From Sporosarcina sp. FSL W7-1349 (lineage in GTDB: Bacteria; Bacillota; Bacilli; Bacillales_A; Planococcaceae), in NCBI RefSeq assembly GCF_038003045.1, contig NZ_JBBOOK010000003.1, positions 124,001 to 188,000 of the forward strand: a stretch of DNA of 64,000 nucleotides, read 5' to 3'. Within the stretch, counting starts at the first letter, position 1. Each line of letters opens with the position of its first letter. The translations under genes were made by a program, and so were the position numbers. This document shows positions 45,899 to 55,046 of this stretch, one piece after another. The notes below the pieces were generated by a model, which was not told the DNA's origin, searched no databases, and saw nothing but the letters and a program-made list of their open reading frames with translations.

Positions 45899-47290
45899 TC
45901 ATGTACTGGTTTTATCCGCCTGGGCAGTCGCTTCAGGTCGTTCACCAAAAGGTACTTTCCAATACCACCACTTAAATTTAATCGAGATGATTACACAGAC
46001 AATTGAAATTGCTATATAAATACCAGCGAATGTCCAATGTTGCCCGCCTAAAAGCATTGCTGGCCCGGCGGACCAAGCGAAAAGCTCAATTGGCGTATTA
46101 ATAGGGCCGACAATTGCAGTATCCGTCAACGTCTTCGATTTGTTCTCGGGGTCGATAATACGCAATAATGTTAAACCGATCGCAAAAACTCCTGTTGCAT
46201 ATCCATACACGAATATGGAACGCTCGAACCAACTTTCATAGTTCATGGCCGGTCCAGCGACCCATAACAACAATGTGACGAGAATGATGCCAGACACCAT
46301 TAAAAGTCCAAGCGGCAGTGCATATTCCAAAATAACCGGTAATTTTATGGATGCCACTCCGAAAAATACTAGGTAATCAGTAGCGGAGCTTCCTAACCGA
46401 GTAACGACATTTTCATCGACATATTTATAAACGCCTTTTTTCCCTCTCCCCAAAACTACATACATGAGTAGGGCTATAATGAAGGCGATTGTAAACGTTG
46501 GGAAATCAAGTCCCCATGTGTTTGCAATATAATTATTTAACAAATATCCTAAACCGGATGGAATAAGGATAAGCGCAAGGTGAAATGCAAGTGGATCAAG
46601 GGCAACTGGGGAAATCGTTTCTTCTCCCATGGAATTTCGATTCGTCGATTTTACCAATCCAGTTCTCATATCCTCTGGTATCCGGGAGAAGTCTTTCACA
46701 TAATGGGTATAGCCTTTTTTCGTAGCAATCTTGATGAATATTAAACCACCAAATATGCCCGCCAATATTCCAATCGTTGCAGACGTCATCCCCAAATCTG
46801 TCGCAGCTGCAAATCCTAGGTTTTCAAATGTGGAACCTACAGCTGCTGCCGTTCCATGACCGCCGTAGAAACCTGCCGCTAATATTAATCCAAACCCATA
46901 GTTAATATCCGGAATCCAACTAGATATAAAAAGAATGGAAAATATAATCGGAGCGAAAATAAGAACACACATTACTACTATTTTATATGAAGCGTATGCT
47001 CCCATTCGATTTAAGTCATTTTTCATATTTCCAGGGGAGAATGAAAACCCGTTGATCCCTACTGAAGCAAATACAAATATAATAATGACTCCTGCGTATG
47101 AGCCAATCTCACCTGAAAAAGGCAATAGATTCAAAAATCCCGGCCCTAATGCCAATCCTAAAAAGCCTGCCAGTAAACTCGCTGGGATGAAATTACGTTG
47201 TAGAAACTTCACCTTGGAACGCAAATACATACTTATAAAAATAAGTATACTCGCGAATGTGAAGTCTACCAATAATGTATTGAGCGTCAT
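45899..47290 (-). CDS. Sodium/glutamate symporter-like transporter (GltS family)
   Basis: A 463-residue membrane protein with about 12 segments. It fits the GltS family in NFIPASLLAGFLGLALGPG and FYGGHGTAAAVGSTFENLGF. The reentrant, glycine-rich GGHGTAAA-type loop is characteristic of GltS. Members import glutamate with sodium. The ATG at 47290 has AAAGGTG 10-16 bases upstream; a GTG 12 bases earlier is less likely. It follows the Ald-like gene after only 21 bases, so the two form an operon and presumably share a substrate, an amino acid taken up and then oxidatively deaminated. Confidence 0.82.
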   Translation of the reverse strand: MTLNTLLVDFTFASILIFISMYLRSKVKFLQRNFIPASLLAGFLGLALGPGFLNLLPFSGEIGSYAGVIIIFVFASVGINGFSFSPGNMKNDLNRMGAYASYKIVVMCVLIFAPIIFSILFISSWIPDINYGFGLILAAGFYGGHGTAAAVGSTFENLGFAAATDLGMTSATIGILAGIFGGLIFIKIATKKGYTHYVKDFSRIPEDMRTGLVKSTNRNSMGEETISPVALDPLAFHLALILIPSGLGYLLNNYIANTWGLDFPTFTIAFIIALLMYVVLGRGKKGVYKYVDENVVTRLGSSATDYLVFFGVASIKLPVILEYALPLGLLMVSGIILVTLLLWVAGPAMNYESWFERSIFVYGYATGVFAIGLTLLRIIDPENKSKTLTDTAIVGPINTPIELFAWSAGPAMLLGGQHWTFAGIYIAISIVCVIISIKFKWWYWKVPFGERPEATAQADKTST

Positions 47291-47311
47291 AGTTGCATAC
47301 ACCTTTTCTTA

Positions 47312-48478
47312 TTAAATTTTGAAGAAGTTGTCTGATTTTGTTACTGTAGCAGGGGGTGCCGGATCGAGCCTTTCCTGCGCAATATGTAAAATGTCTTCTG
47401 GTTTGATCCAAGGTCTATTTTGAAGCGCACTTGTTTCCTCATGCGTCAAATAACCTTTATACGCCGTAAGGCTTCTTCTTAAGTAACCATCTTTTATACA
47501 TGCTGTTCGTACACCTGAATTTAATATGGATCTCAGATGACCTAATACGGATGCCGCATATGCTACGGATGTAGAGTTCGCGATTGCTCCGGGTATATTA
47601 CTGACACAATAGTGAACGACCCCATTTTCAATATACATCGGATCTTCATGAGTTGTTTCACGGAATGACTCAATAGCCCCGTCTTCATCATTACTGATAT
47701 CTACAATAACCGACCCTTTTACCATCAAATGAAGCATTTCCCGATCGATTAAATAATCTTTGCTTCCTTTTGGCCATTTAACACAGTTAATGACCATATC
47801 GATTTCTGGGAGCAATTTAGCGATGTTTTGCTTCGTCGACAATTGCGTATTTACTTTTTCGTTGTACATTTGGCCGATATCTCTTAAGGTTCCGAAATTG
47901 ACGTCCATTACAGTACACCAAGCACCTAATGAATGAAGGACTTGCAATGCGGATTTACCAACTAATCCTCCGCCAAGGATTAGAACTTTCATGCCAGGAG
48001 CACCGGCGAGTCCACTAACAAATTTCCCTTTTCCGCCGTTAATCGTTAACATAGCTTGCAGGCCCATTAAAGCGCCTTGTTTACCTGCAGCTTCACAGTT
48101 TACAGACCCGAAACGATGGGAGTCTTCCGCGGTAAATGCGATGCACTTGCTGTCTAAAATAGCTTGAACTTGTTGTTCGTGCGCTGCGGGATGAATGCAA
48201 GTGTAAATAATTTGATCCTCTCTTAATAACTTGTACTCCGGTTCTTCAATTTCTTTTACTTTTGCTAAAAGGTCTGCCCTTTCATACATTTCTTCCGTTG
48301 TTTCGATAATGATAGCGCCTTGTTCCTCGTATTCCTCGTTGCTAAATCCCGCCATAAGGCCAGCATCTCGTTCAACCAGAACTGTGTGGCCATCTGCTTT
48401 AATCGTACTCACTTCTAATGGTGTTGCAATAACTCTGTACTCTCCAACTTTCCGATCTTTCAACACGCCAAATATCAT
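47312..48478 (-). CDS. Alanine dehydrogenase-like enzyme (Ald/PNT family)
   Basis: A 388-residue protein of the alanine dehydrogenase/transhydrogenase N-terminal family. EYRVIATPLEV and the catalytic K and H regions (AKVKEIEEPEY, IYTCIHPAAHE) are present, as is the NAD Rossmann turn VLILGGGLVGKSAL. It differs from canonical Ald: AEDSHRFGSVNCEAAGKQGA replaces the usual AYETV region, and VDISNDEDGAIESF replaces VDVAIDQGG. It may therefore act on another amino acid. ATG 48478 is chosen over 48496 because AAGGGGGAAAG lies just before it. It shares an operon with a GltS-type symporter. Confidence 0.8.
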   Translation of the reverse strand: MIFGVLKDRKVGEYRVIATPLEVSTIKADGHTVLVERDAGLMAGFSNEEYEEQGAIIIETTEEMYERADLLAKVKEIEEPEYKLLREDQIIYTCIHPAAHEQQVQAILDSKCIAFTAEDSHRFGSVNCEAAGKQGALMGLQAMLTINGGKGKFVSGLAGAPGMKVLILGGGLVGKSALQVLHSLGAWCTVMDVNFGTLRDIGQMYNEKVNTQLSTKQNIAKLLPEIDMVINCVKWPKGSKDYLIDREMLHLMVKGSVIVDISNDEDGAIESFRETTHEDPMYIENGVVHYCVSNIPGAIANSTSVAYAASVLGHLRSILNSGVRTACIKDGYLRRSLTAYKGYLTHEETSALQNRPWIKPEDILHIAQERLDPAPPATVTKSDNFFKI

Positions 48479-48820
48479 GTTTCTTTCCCCCTTCATAAAA
48501 TAGTAATTCTTCTACACCTACTAAAAAAGAAAGATTCTCCATACTGATTATATTAATTTATAATATAAAAATCTGAATTTTAGAGATTCTCTTTTCCTAT
48601 ATTAAATGAGCAAGCTATCAGTTTCAATTCAAAAATAACATTTTCATCAATACAGAAAATTCTTTTTTTATAAAAACAAAAGTCTAGTTGATTTTAAGGT
48701 ACAAAGATACGACAAACGGCTCTATTCTGAAAAGGCACTGAAAAACTCTAGTTTTAAGATAGTTCTTAAAATTGAAAAATAGGGGCTGTACAGAAAGTAG
48801 AATTTGCCGATAAACACGTA

Positions 48821-48874
48821 AAAAGCAAGGGCTTTGGTCGCTTTCCGTGAGAGTCTTCCGGCGCCCTTGCTTTT
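48821..48874. terminator. Terminator-like stem with a 30-base loop
   Basis: AAAAGCAAGGGC (48821-48832) is exactly complementary to GCCCTTGCTTTT (48863-48874), giving T-runs in both directions. The loop is unusually long for a terminator, so a small structured RNA or a mobile hairpin is also possible. Confidence 0.6.
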
Positions 48875-48878
48875 TGCT

Positions 48879-48945
48879 GCTATCCATCGGTGCAATTATT
48901 AAACGGCTTCCGCAAATCAAGCCAAAAATTATGCTTTCTATCCAT
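48879..48945 (-). pseudogene. Remnant of the 5' end of a dus-like gene
   Basis: The minus strand reads HNFWLDLRKPF, then after a frame slip LIIAPMD, matching [19 protein letters not shown] of the dus gene at 37790. Over about 40 bases the DNA (for example CAAATCAAGCCAAAAATTAT) is nearly identical to 37735-37785. Only about 20 codons survive and then the hairpin at 48821-48874 begins. Confidence 0.7.
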
Positions 48946-49076
48946 TCCATTCCAAAATTCCTTACACAATCAAAGAAATAAAGTTTTGGCTAGCGCCAAC
49001 CGACATTCATTTCTCCCTCTTATCATTGGGCTACGCCCGTCACACGCCTGAAGAGGGGATTACTTTCAGAGTTCTG

Positions 49077-49562
49077 TTAAAAAAACACAAACTCGGCCCG
49101 GACTACTCGTTCTATATGCAATATACAGAACGAGTAGTTCGGGAGTTTCCGCTTGGCGGTTGGTGAGCCCGGATTAATGAGCAATGTTTTACCTGCATAG
49201 CGCATCATCGGAATATGCGAATGCCCGAACACGATAATGTCCACTTCATCCTCTTCAAACGCTTCCAAGGCACGCTTTTCGGTCGTCTTCCCCTCTCCGT
49301 GGCCGTGGACGACCCCAATGCGATAGTTGCCAACTTCAACTGTTTGTTTCAACGGAAATGACCGGCGGATTTCTTCATCGTCTATATTTCCGGACACTCC
49401 GATCACCTTCGCATATTGCGAAAGCTCCTCATATACTTGCATCGATTTCCAATCGCCTGCATGGATGATAAGATCTGCCGCTTCACATGTTTCCAGCAAA
49501 CGACTTGGCAGCTTGTTCTGGCCGCTGGGGAGATGGGTATCAGCCAAAAGTATAATTTTCAT
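49077..49562 (-). CDS. Metallophosphoesterase, YfcE/MJ0936 family
   Basis: A 161-residue phosphodiesterase of the small YfcE class. The dinuclear metal motifs appear in order: LADTHLP, HAGDWKS, VSGNIDDE, GVVHGHGE and VFGHSHIP, followed by LLINPGSPT. Family members hydrolyse model phosphodiesters; the physiological substrate is not settled. The last codons (HIERVVRAEFVFF) are encoded by a terminator hairpin and its T-run, so the gene ends inside its own terminator. In many Bacillales this gene follows the RdgB/HAM1 gene, which is not seen here. Confidence 0.9.
   Translation of the reverse strand: MKIILLADTHLPSGQNKLPSRLLETCEAADLIIHAGDWKSMQVYEELSQYAKVIGVSGNIDDEEIRRSFPLKQTVEVGNYRIGVVHGHGEGKTTEKRALEAFEEDEVDIIVFGHSHIPMMRYAGKTLLINPGSPTAKRKLPNYSFCILHIERVVRAEFVFF
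49079..49142 (-). terminator. Terminator embedded in the 3' end of the phosphoesterase gene
   Basis: CCGGACTACTCGTTCT (49097-49112) and AGAACGAGTAGTTCGG (49126-49141) form a 16-bp stem with one mismatch or wobble pair. Reading on the minus strand, TTTGTGTTTTTTT follows at 49079-49091 and overlaps the stop codon. Confidence 0.8.
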
Positions 49563-49687
49563 TTTGCATACCCTCCGAATCTTTTGACTTCTTGTTGGAA
49601 ACTGTCACTAGGGAAATAGAATTGCCGGGTTCCAAATCAATACTGGATTGTTTCTAAAACCCGGCTTCTACTTCGGACAACATTATC

Positions 49688-50614
49688 TTAAACAAACAAT
49701 ATCCCGGATAAATAAACGACAAACGTGACAGTGATTGCGCTTAAAATGGTCGTAAACAGAACCGTTTGGGCAGCCAGATCCGGTTGAATATCGTATTCCA
49801 ATGCGAGTGTCGAACTGTTTCGGGACGTCGGAAAGGAACTTGCGATAAACAATGATTGTGCTACAATTCCGTCCAGTCCGAAAAGATAGATGAGAAGCAG
49901 GGAAACAGCCGGACCGATAATAAGTCTCCCTAAACTGGTGACGAGAATAGTCTTATTTAGGATTGTCCTAAACTGAATTTGTGCCAGTTGAGCTCCCAAT
50001 AATACAAGTGCGATTGCTAAAAAGGCTTCAGCCAGATGACTGATCGGAATCCAGACGAATGTTGGTATCGAAATATGTAACCCATTTAACAAACTGCCAA
50101 GCAACATAGCATGAATGATTGGCATTTTTAAAAGCGACTTTAGGATTTCCAACCCAGATTTCGTCGCGGAAATTAAATTATACAATCCGTATGTATACGT
50201 TAAAATATTTTGAAATACCATGACGATAATTTGGATAGAGATACCTAGGGGATTCGTCTGAAATAGCAACTGACTGACCGGTATTCCATAATTCCCTGAA
50301 TTGATCAAGGAAATGCCATTTTTGAATATGGCCGATTCACTTTTGTCCAATCTTAAAAGTTTGCTTAATATAACACTAACGAAGATTAGCAACAGAGCAA
50401 AAGTGATTAAATACCCGATAATTTCAAGGAGAATCGGGACATCAATCTCCGTCTCATAAATGTTGATAAAAACGGCAGCTGGCATGAGACAATACGTGAT
50501 CAAATTCGAAATCGCCCTTAAATTAAATGCAAATTTCCTTTGTAAACCCGCGCCTATTACTAATAAGATTAGAATGGGGATGATTACCTGCAAGAAAATC
50601 GATCCAATGAACAT
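49688..50614 (-). CDS. AEC-family (auxin efflux carrier-like) transporter
   Basis: A 308-residue membrane protein with ten hydrophobic segments. It matches the AEC family in LRAISNLITYCLMPAAVFIN and the second-half sequence FIASSFPTSRNSSTLALEYD. Bacterial members export or import carboxylates such as malate. ATG 50614 is preferred because GGAAGGGGAGG lies just upstream; a frame from 50644 reads through this ribosome site. Monocistronic. Substrate unknown. Confidence 0.88.
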   Translation of the reverse strand: MFIGSIFLQVIIPILILLVIGAGLQRKFAFNLRAISNLITYCLMPAAVFINIYETEIDVPILLEIIGYLITFALLLIFVSVILSKLLRLDKSESAIFKNGISLINSGNYGIPVSQLLFQTNPLGISIQIIVMVFQNILTYTYGLYNLISATKSGLEILKSLLKMPIIHAMLLGSLLNGLHISIPTFVWIPISHLAEAFLAIALVLLGAQLAQIQFRTILNKTILVTSLGRLIIGPAVSLLLIYLFGLDGIVAQSLFIASSFPTSRNSSTLALEYDIQPDLAAQTVLFTTILSAITVTFVVYLSGILFV

Positions 50615-50730
50615 AAAGTCCTCCCCTTCCTGATGAAATTTCAACCGCTGTCTTCAGAGAATTAGTTCATATATGAGTATAATATAGAAAAACGAAAAAA
50701 GGCATATATAAAGGTGACTATGTAAAGGCC

Positions 50731-50795
50731 ACAGTCACCTCTACAATTCGAACGCTATTCAGAATCGTTTCAAAGTTGTTTTGGTGACTGTCACC
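50731..50795. repeat. 65-bp hairpin repeat, copy 1 (GGTGACTGTCACC type)
   Basis: Identical over all 65 bases to 57064-57128. ACAGTCACC and GGTGACTGT are the inverted ends, with inner ACAA/TTGT and TTCGAACG/CGTTTCAA pairing, so the whole unit folds into one long imperfect hairpin. A further GGTGACTATGT precedes this copy at 50713-50723. It lies between the AEC gene and a TetR gene. Confidence 0.85.
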
Positions 50796-51051
50796 GCACC
50801 ATGAGACGATAGATTATATAATTTTTCGAAGAATGCTGAATAAACAAATTTGAAGTGTTAAAATAATAGTAGATAAATAACAAAGACATTTTAATCTTAT
50901 TGATGATATCATAAATAATGTTGCATCTCCTGATTAAAATTGTTATAAATTTTTTCTATATAAACTTATAAAAATGTAGAAAAAAAGCTTATTTTGAATT
51001 ATGAAGTGAAATTGGTTGAAACTCATTTTCGAATGAAGGGGAGGTAAAAAA

Positions 51052-51642
51052 ATGACGGTTAACAGAATAAAAGAAGTGGCATTCTCCTATTTTTCTGAGT
51101 ACGGTTATGAAGGAACCTCTTTATCAATGATTGCTAAGGAGGTCGGCTTTAAAACCCCATCTTTGTATGCACATTTTAAGAGTAAGGAAAGCATATTTTT
51201 TTCATGTTTGGAAGATGCCTTAGAAAGCGACTTACATTTTTTTCAACAAAATTTAAAAATAAGTGAGAGTAAATCAGCTGAAAATATACTTTATACATTA
51301 TTAATTAATTATGAGAAAAGGCTTTTAAGTGAAGACATTTCTATGTTTTGTTTACGAACACTTTATTCTCCGCCTCATACTTTCAAGACGGAGCTATTTC
51401 ATCAAACAAATGAAAGAATTGCAGATTTGGGACAATTATTAAGGCCGATATTTGAATGGGAAGAAAAAAAGGGCAATTTAAAGGATGTTACCATTGAAGA
51501 TGCAATCGAAGCTTATTTATGCCTTTTTGATGGGTTGGTCATTGAGTTTATGTATGCTGGAAGCGAAAGGTTTCAATCTCGATTGAAAGCATCCTGGCGT
51601 GTTTTTTCGCAGGGTTTATTTAAGGAAAGTTCTAAGTTATGA
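51052..51642 (+). CDS. TetR-family regulator of module B
   Basis: A 196-residue regulator. The HTH reads VAFSYFSEYGYEGTSLSMIA then FKTPSLYAHFKSKESIFFSC; the C-terminal domain is helical. GAAGGGGAGG precedes the ATG. It is convergent with the gamma-glutamyl ligase gene, separated by a shared terminator. As the only regulator of module B it is the natural candidate to bind the two TAACTA-4-TAnTTA palindromes at 54602 and 55047. Confidence 0.88.
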   Translation: MTVNRIKEVAFSYFSEYGYEGTSLSMIAKEVGFKTPSLYAHFKSKESIFFSCLEDALESDLHFFQQNLKISESKSAENILYTLLINYEKRLLSEDISMFCLRTLYSPPHTFKTELFHQTNERIADLGQLLRPIFEWEEKKGNLKDVTIEDAIEAYLCLFDGLVIEFMYAGSERFQSRLKASWRVFSQGLFKESSKL

Positions 51643-51675
51643 CGGTTCAGGATTTAAAATCGACAATATAAATAA

Positions 51676-51720
51676 AGCCACTAGCCACCCCGGACATTAT
51701 TGAAGGGGTGGCTAGTGGCT
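51676..51720. terminator. Bidirectional terminator between TetR and the ligase gene
   Basis: AGCCACTAGCCACCCC (51676-51691) and GGGGTGGCTAGTGGCT (51705-51720) form a perfect 16-bp stem with a 13-base loop. On the minus strand TTTATTTATA follows. Confidence 0.85.
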
Positions 51721-51736
51721 ATCTATCATTAAAATC

Positions 51737-53089
51737 TTATACTAAAAGAAATTGTTTCCTCTCCCAATCTGAGACTTGAGAGTGGTAATCTTCCCACTCA
51801 CCCAGTTTTGTATCAACATAGTCTTTAATAAACCCTTCCGAGAATACCTCATAAGTAAGAGGATCTTGTTGGAATGCTTCAATTGCTTCAAGTAAAGTAC
51901 GTGGTAATCTAGGAATGTCATCTTTATCATAAGTTGAAAAATCTGCTGGAGCTCCTGGATCGAGACCTTCGCGGATACCTTTCAAACCTGCAGCAAGCAT
52001 GAATGCTCCTGCTAAGTAGGTATTCGCAGCAGTATCTACGCTTCTGTTTTCAACAGCAGGTCTATTTTCCGGTAGTCTGATCATACAAGTTCGATTATTA
52101 TGACCGTAACTAATCTTAATTGGTGCCCATGATGGTGATCCATCTACTAATCGAGGAACTAGGCGTTTATATGAGTTTACAACTGGATTAGTGATAGCAG
52201 CTAGGGCAGGAGCATGTCGTAAAATTCCAGCAGTGTATGCGTATGCTTCCTTTGTCCAACTTTTATCTTTGTTTCGGAAAATGTTTTCATTAGAATCCGT
52301 TGAAGAGACAAGCCCCATATTAAAATGAGCTCCAGATCCCCATACATCAGAATATGGTTTAGGCATGAAGGAGACTAAAAGTCCCATTTCCTTAGCAACT
52401 TGATGAGCCATCATTCTAAACAATGTTATTTTATCTGCCATTTCTAAAAATGTTCCATATTGAAAATCAAGTTCGAACTGACCTACCCCACCTTCGGCAC
52501 CAAAAGCAAATACCTTCATGCCTATTTCATCCATATATCTAACCATCCGGTCAATGAACTCTGTTGTGTCAAGTTTTGTCATAACATCATAAGCTGGGCT
52601 TTTTAATTTAGGACCGTCCGACATTGGGATTAGACGTCCCGATCCATTTTCAAGAGATTCAGGGCGGAATAAGTAGAATTCCGGTTCGACTCCTAATGTT
52701 GTGGCAAAACCTTCTTTATTAGCTATTGCCATTTGCTTTTTTAAGATGGAACGAGGACAAAGTTCAAAAGTTTCTCCTTTATCAGACCACATATCAGCTG
52801 CCATCCATGCGTATCGACGGTCCCATGGAAGTATTGTGAGAGTGGCTTCGTCCGGTTGTGTCGTAACTTCCTCTTCCACCGGATTCATCGTGCCAATCCC
52901 AGTAATTCCACGTGGCGTATACCGAGTAGATCCTGCAAGAAGATTAGGTAATAAGTTAACAGGATTGCTTTTTGCTCTAGGGCGTCCATGAATGTCTATC
53001 CAGCTAGCCGTAATATACTTAACACCTTTCTCAGACAATGACTGCGCGAGTTCCGTATGTTTTTGCTTAATTGAACCTAATGTATCCAT
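51737..53089 (-). CDS. Glutamine-synthetase-like gamma-glutamyl ligase (type III GlnT/GMAS-like), module B
   Basis: A 450-residue paralogue of the module A ligase at 31059-32444. The same motifs are seen: VKYITASWIDIHGRPRAKS, LGVEPEFYLFRPE, AEGGVGQFELDF, GSGAHFNMGLVSS and NRPAVENRSVDT. The DIHGRPRAKS start replaces DVHGITKSKM of module A, and the acceptor loops differ, so the amine or amide acceptor may differ too. The ATG at 53089 has GGGAGG upstream. It is transcribed after the DUF1116 gene, 117 bases apart, on the minus strand. No PuuD-like hydrolase accompanies it here. Confidence 0.9.
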   Translation of the reverse strand: MDTLGSIKQKHTELAQSLSEKGVKYITASWIDIHGRPRAKSNPVNLLPNLLAGSTRYTPRGITGIGTMNPVEEEVTTQPDEATLTILPWDRRYAWMAADMWSDKGETFELCPRSILKKQMAIANKEGFATTLGVEPEFYLFRPESLENGSGRLIPMSDGPKLKSPAYDVMTKLDTTEFIDRMVRYMDEIGMKVFAFGAEGGVGQFELDFQYGTFLEMADKITLFRMMAHQVAKEMGLLVSFMPKPYSDVWGSGAHFNMGLVSSTDSNENIFRNKDKSWTKEAYAYTAGILRHAPALAAITNPVVNSYKRLVPRLVDGSPSWAPIKISYGHNNRTCMIRLPENRPAVENRSVDTAANTYLAGAFMLAAGLKGIREGLDPGAPADFSTYDKDDIPRLPRTLLEAIEAFQQDPLTYEVFSEGFIKDYVDTKLGEWEDYHSQVSDWERKQFLLV

Positions 53090-53206
53090 AATATATACCT
53101 CCCAATTTTTTTATAGTATTTTTAATAAAACTAGTATCCATTATAAAAATGGTTACAGGAAAGAAGACATTACTGAGGTAATCACCTCCCATATGGAAAA
53201 TATCTC

Positions 53207-54499
53207 TTATAAAAAGTTATCTTGAAAAGCTTGTAAAGCTTTTTGGAATGGCTCTATTGGAGCTGAAAAGGATCCTGCTCCAATTTGGCCGCCACCCTTC
53301 CCAGCAACACCGATATCTAGTGTAGGTGTTATCTCACTTTCAACTACTTTTCGTATGTCGATGCCGATGGGAGTCCCGCGGAACTCTAAGAAAGGAATTT
53401 TGTAATATGTGTGTTCACTTGCTGAAATATCATACATGCGTAAATTCTTTTCAATCATACTTTCAGGTGTTCCTCCTTGATATGCTTGAAGAGGAAAGGC
53501 AGCAGCCTGAGAAAATCCTCCGAGTCCGTAAGTTTCCAATATGATACTTTCACCTCCCATAAACTCAATGTCACTTTTGCTAAAACCTTCAAATAGATGA
53601 CAACTTTCCATATGTGGTAGGGGACCACGGAACCATTTATCTCCGAGTCCAGCTACCTGGATGGCGAACTCTTTGCATGAAAATACCATTGTTGAAACAA
53701 TAGTTGACTTTGCTATATTTTTAACTCGAGCCATAGACGCCTTTGCAGCAGCCATAGATGCTCGAAGGAAAAAATAGTCTCCACTTAAAATGTAATCAAG
53801 AAACTCGTCTATAATTTTTTTGTTTTCACCGCTACGGTCAACTGCTAATAAATAAGGGAATAATTCTCGGGTAAAAAGTAGTGTTGCCGCGGTGTTTCGA
53901 CTATGAAGCTCATCACCCATATTGAGGGCTCTTCGAATTATTGGACGAAGCTCAATTCCGCCCGACAGTCGAACGGCTTCTCCTAAGAGTGGACCAATCG
54001 TCTGTTCCAGAAATATCAGGTTTTCTCGAACCTCATTGTTATATACACCATAATTTAGCCTCGATGGAGCTTTCCCCTCAAACAATGAGCAGTAAGCACG
54101 ACTTCCACTCTGCTCATCCTCGACTACTAAAACAGGCATTGATGCAGTGTGAATACCTGCAAGTGAACCAACACAATCGAAATCTTGACAAGGTAATACT
54201 AGAACTTCACCGGAGCGAATGGCGGCAGCTGCCGATGTCGGAGAATCAGCTAACCCTTCATGAATTACCCCACCAATAATTGCACTGCGTTGTCCCCCCG
54301 TATAATCCTCCCATTTTGTGGGTGGTCCAGATGTAAGAATTGTATTTTTTGTCATACCAGGAACGACATCAATCGCCCGTTGAACATCAATCAGAATCGG
54401 ATTAGCCGAACAGATCATCTCCAACGCCTGCTCATTGGCAAAATCAATTTCAGTATTGAAATTGCTTTCGGTTGCTAGATTACCTTCATTCTTATACAA
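53207..54499 (-). CDS. DUF1116 (AllG/YlbE-like) protein, module B
   Basis: A 430-residue paralogue of the protein at 33767-35041. Shared motifs: ILTSGPPTKWEDYTGGQR, PCQDFDCVGSLAGI, MPVLVVEDEQSGSRAYC, IRRALNMGDELHSRN and GIDIRKVVESEITPTLDIG. As in module A, no fdrA, DUF2877 or carbamate kinase gene is near. It is the first gene of the minus-strand pair with the ligase and diverges from the NCS1 permease. A palindrome at 54602-54617 lies about 100 bases before the start and may be the repressor site. Keeping DUF1116 beside a gamma-glutamyl ligase in both modules is the main clue that they act in one pathway. Confidence 0.85.
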   Translation of the reverse strand: MYKNEGNLATESNFNTEIDFANEQALEMICSANPILIDVQRAIDVVPGMTKNTILTSGPPTKWEDYTGGQRSAIIGGVIHEGLADSPTSAAAAIRSGEVLVLPCQDFDCVGSLAGIHTASMPVLVVEDEQSGSRAYCSLFEGKAPSRLNYGVYNNEVRENLIFLEQTIGPLLGEAVRLSGGIELRPIIRRALNMGDELHSRNTAATLLFTRELFPYLLAVDRSGENKKIIDEFLDYILSGDYFFLRASMAAAKASMARVKNIAKSTIVSTMVFSCKEFAIQVAGLGDKWFRGPLPHMESCHLFEGFSKSDIEFMGGESIILETYGLGGFSQAAAFPLQAYQGGTPESMIEKNLRMYDISASEHTYYKIPFLEFRGTPIGIDIRKVVESEITPTLDIGVAGKGGGQIGAGSFSAPIEPFQKALQAFQDNFL

Positions 54500-54601
54500 T
54501 TTTCACCACTCCCGTATTGTTTTTAGATTCACTAACGTCCTCAAACCCAAGATGTAAGAGTATGAGAATTACCTATAAGACGTATTACTAACAACTTAAC
54601 C

Positions 54602-54617
54602 TAACTACCGTTAGTTA
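54602..54617. promoter_or_regulatory. Palindromic operator candidate, DUF1116 side
   Basis: TAACTA-CCGT-TAGTTA is a 6-4-6 palindrome, 103 bases upstream of the DUF1116 start. It matches the site at 55047-55062. Confidence 0.6.
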
Positions 54618-54692
54618 ACTTGAGTGTAGAATAACAAATTAAAAATAGTGTGTCAAGTATTTATTTTTAGAATTGTTTATTCACTTTAAGTT

Positions 54693-54846
54693 TTTACCGC
54701 TAAAGCGGCGTGATCGACCTGGCTTAAGGGAGAGATATATTAAGCAGCAGAAGTAACTTCTATCTTTTTCTTTCATTAAATGCACATACCATATGAAGTT
54801 TAACGAAAGTAAGTTTTAAAGACTTTTTTAATAATTTAGCGGTAAA
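54693..54846. repeat. 154-bp stretch framed by 12-bp inverted repeats
   Basis: TTTACCGCTAAA (54693-54704) and its exact reverse complement TTTAGCGGTAAA (54835-54846) frame non-coding AT-rich DNA. This could be a tiny MITE-like element or a regulatory loop. Confidence 0.45.
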
Positions 54847-55007
54847 TAAAAGAAGCTAAGAAGGATCTTCATCCAATCTAAAGCTTCCGTAATTTAAAAT
54901 GGTTTTCGTAATTTTTCTTAAACCCAGTATTTAAAATCTGTTGGCATTTACTTATGTATTTCTAATAGTGAGATAGAGAAAAATGTTGGGCTAGAAATAA
55001 AAAAATG

Positions 55008-55036
55008 TTGACAGACTATTCGGAACTTGCTATCAT
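55008..55036 (+). promoter_or_regulatory. Sigma-A promoter of the module B permease
   Basis: A perfect TTGACA (55008-55013), 17 bases, TATCAT (55031-55036). Transcription should start near 55043, leaving a leader of about 255 bases before the ATG at 55301. Confidence 0.8.
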
Positions 55037-55046
55037 GAGTTTCAAT

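Larger units (their letters stand above)
48497..49076. other. Intergenic region with a dus remnant and a large hairpin
   Basis: No intact gene. An 88-codon minus frame (48684-48950) overlaps a truncated copy of the dus start. A long stem-loop lies at 48821-48874. The rest is AT-rich without visible signals beyond the probable Ald promoter. Confidence 0.5.

Noticed and set aside
51676..51720. Perfect 16-bp inverted repeat considered as a mobile-element end
   Set aside because: It lies exactly between two convergent genes, so a shared terminator is the simpler reading.
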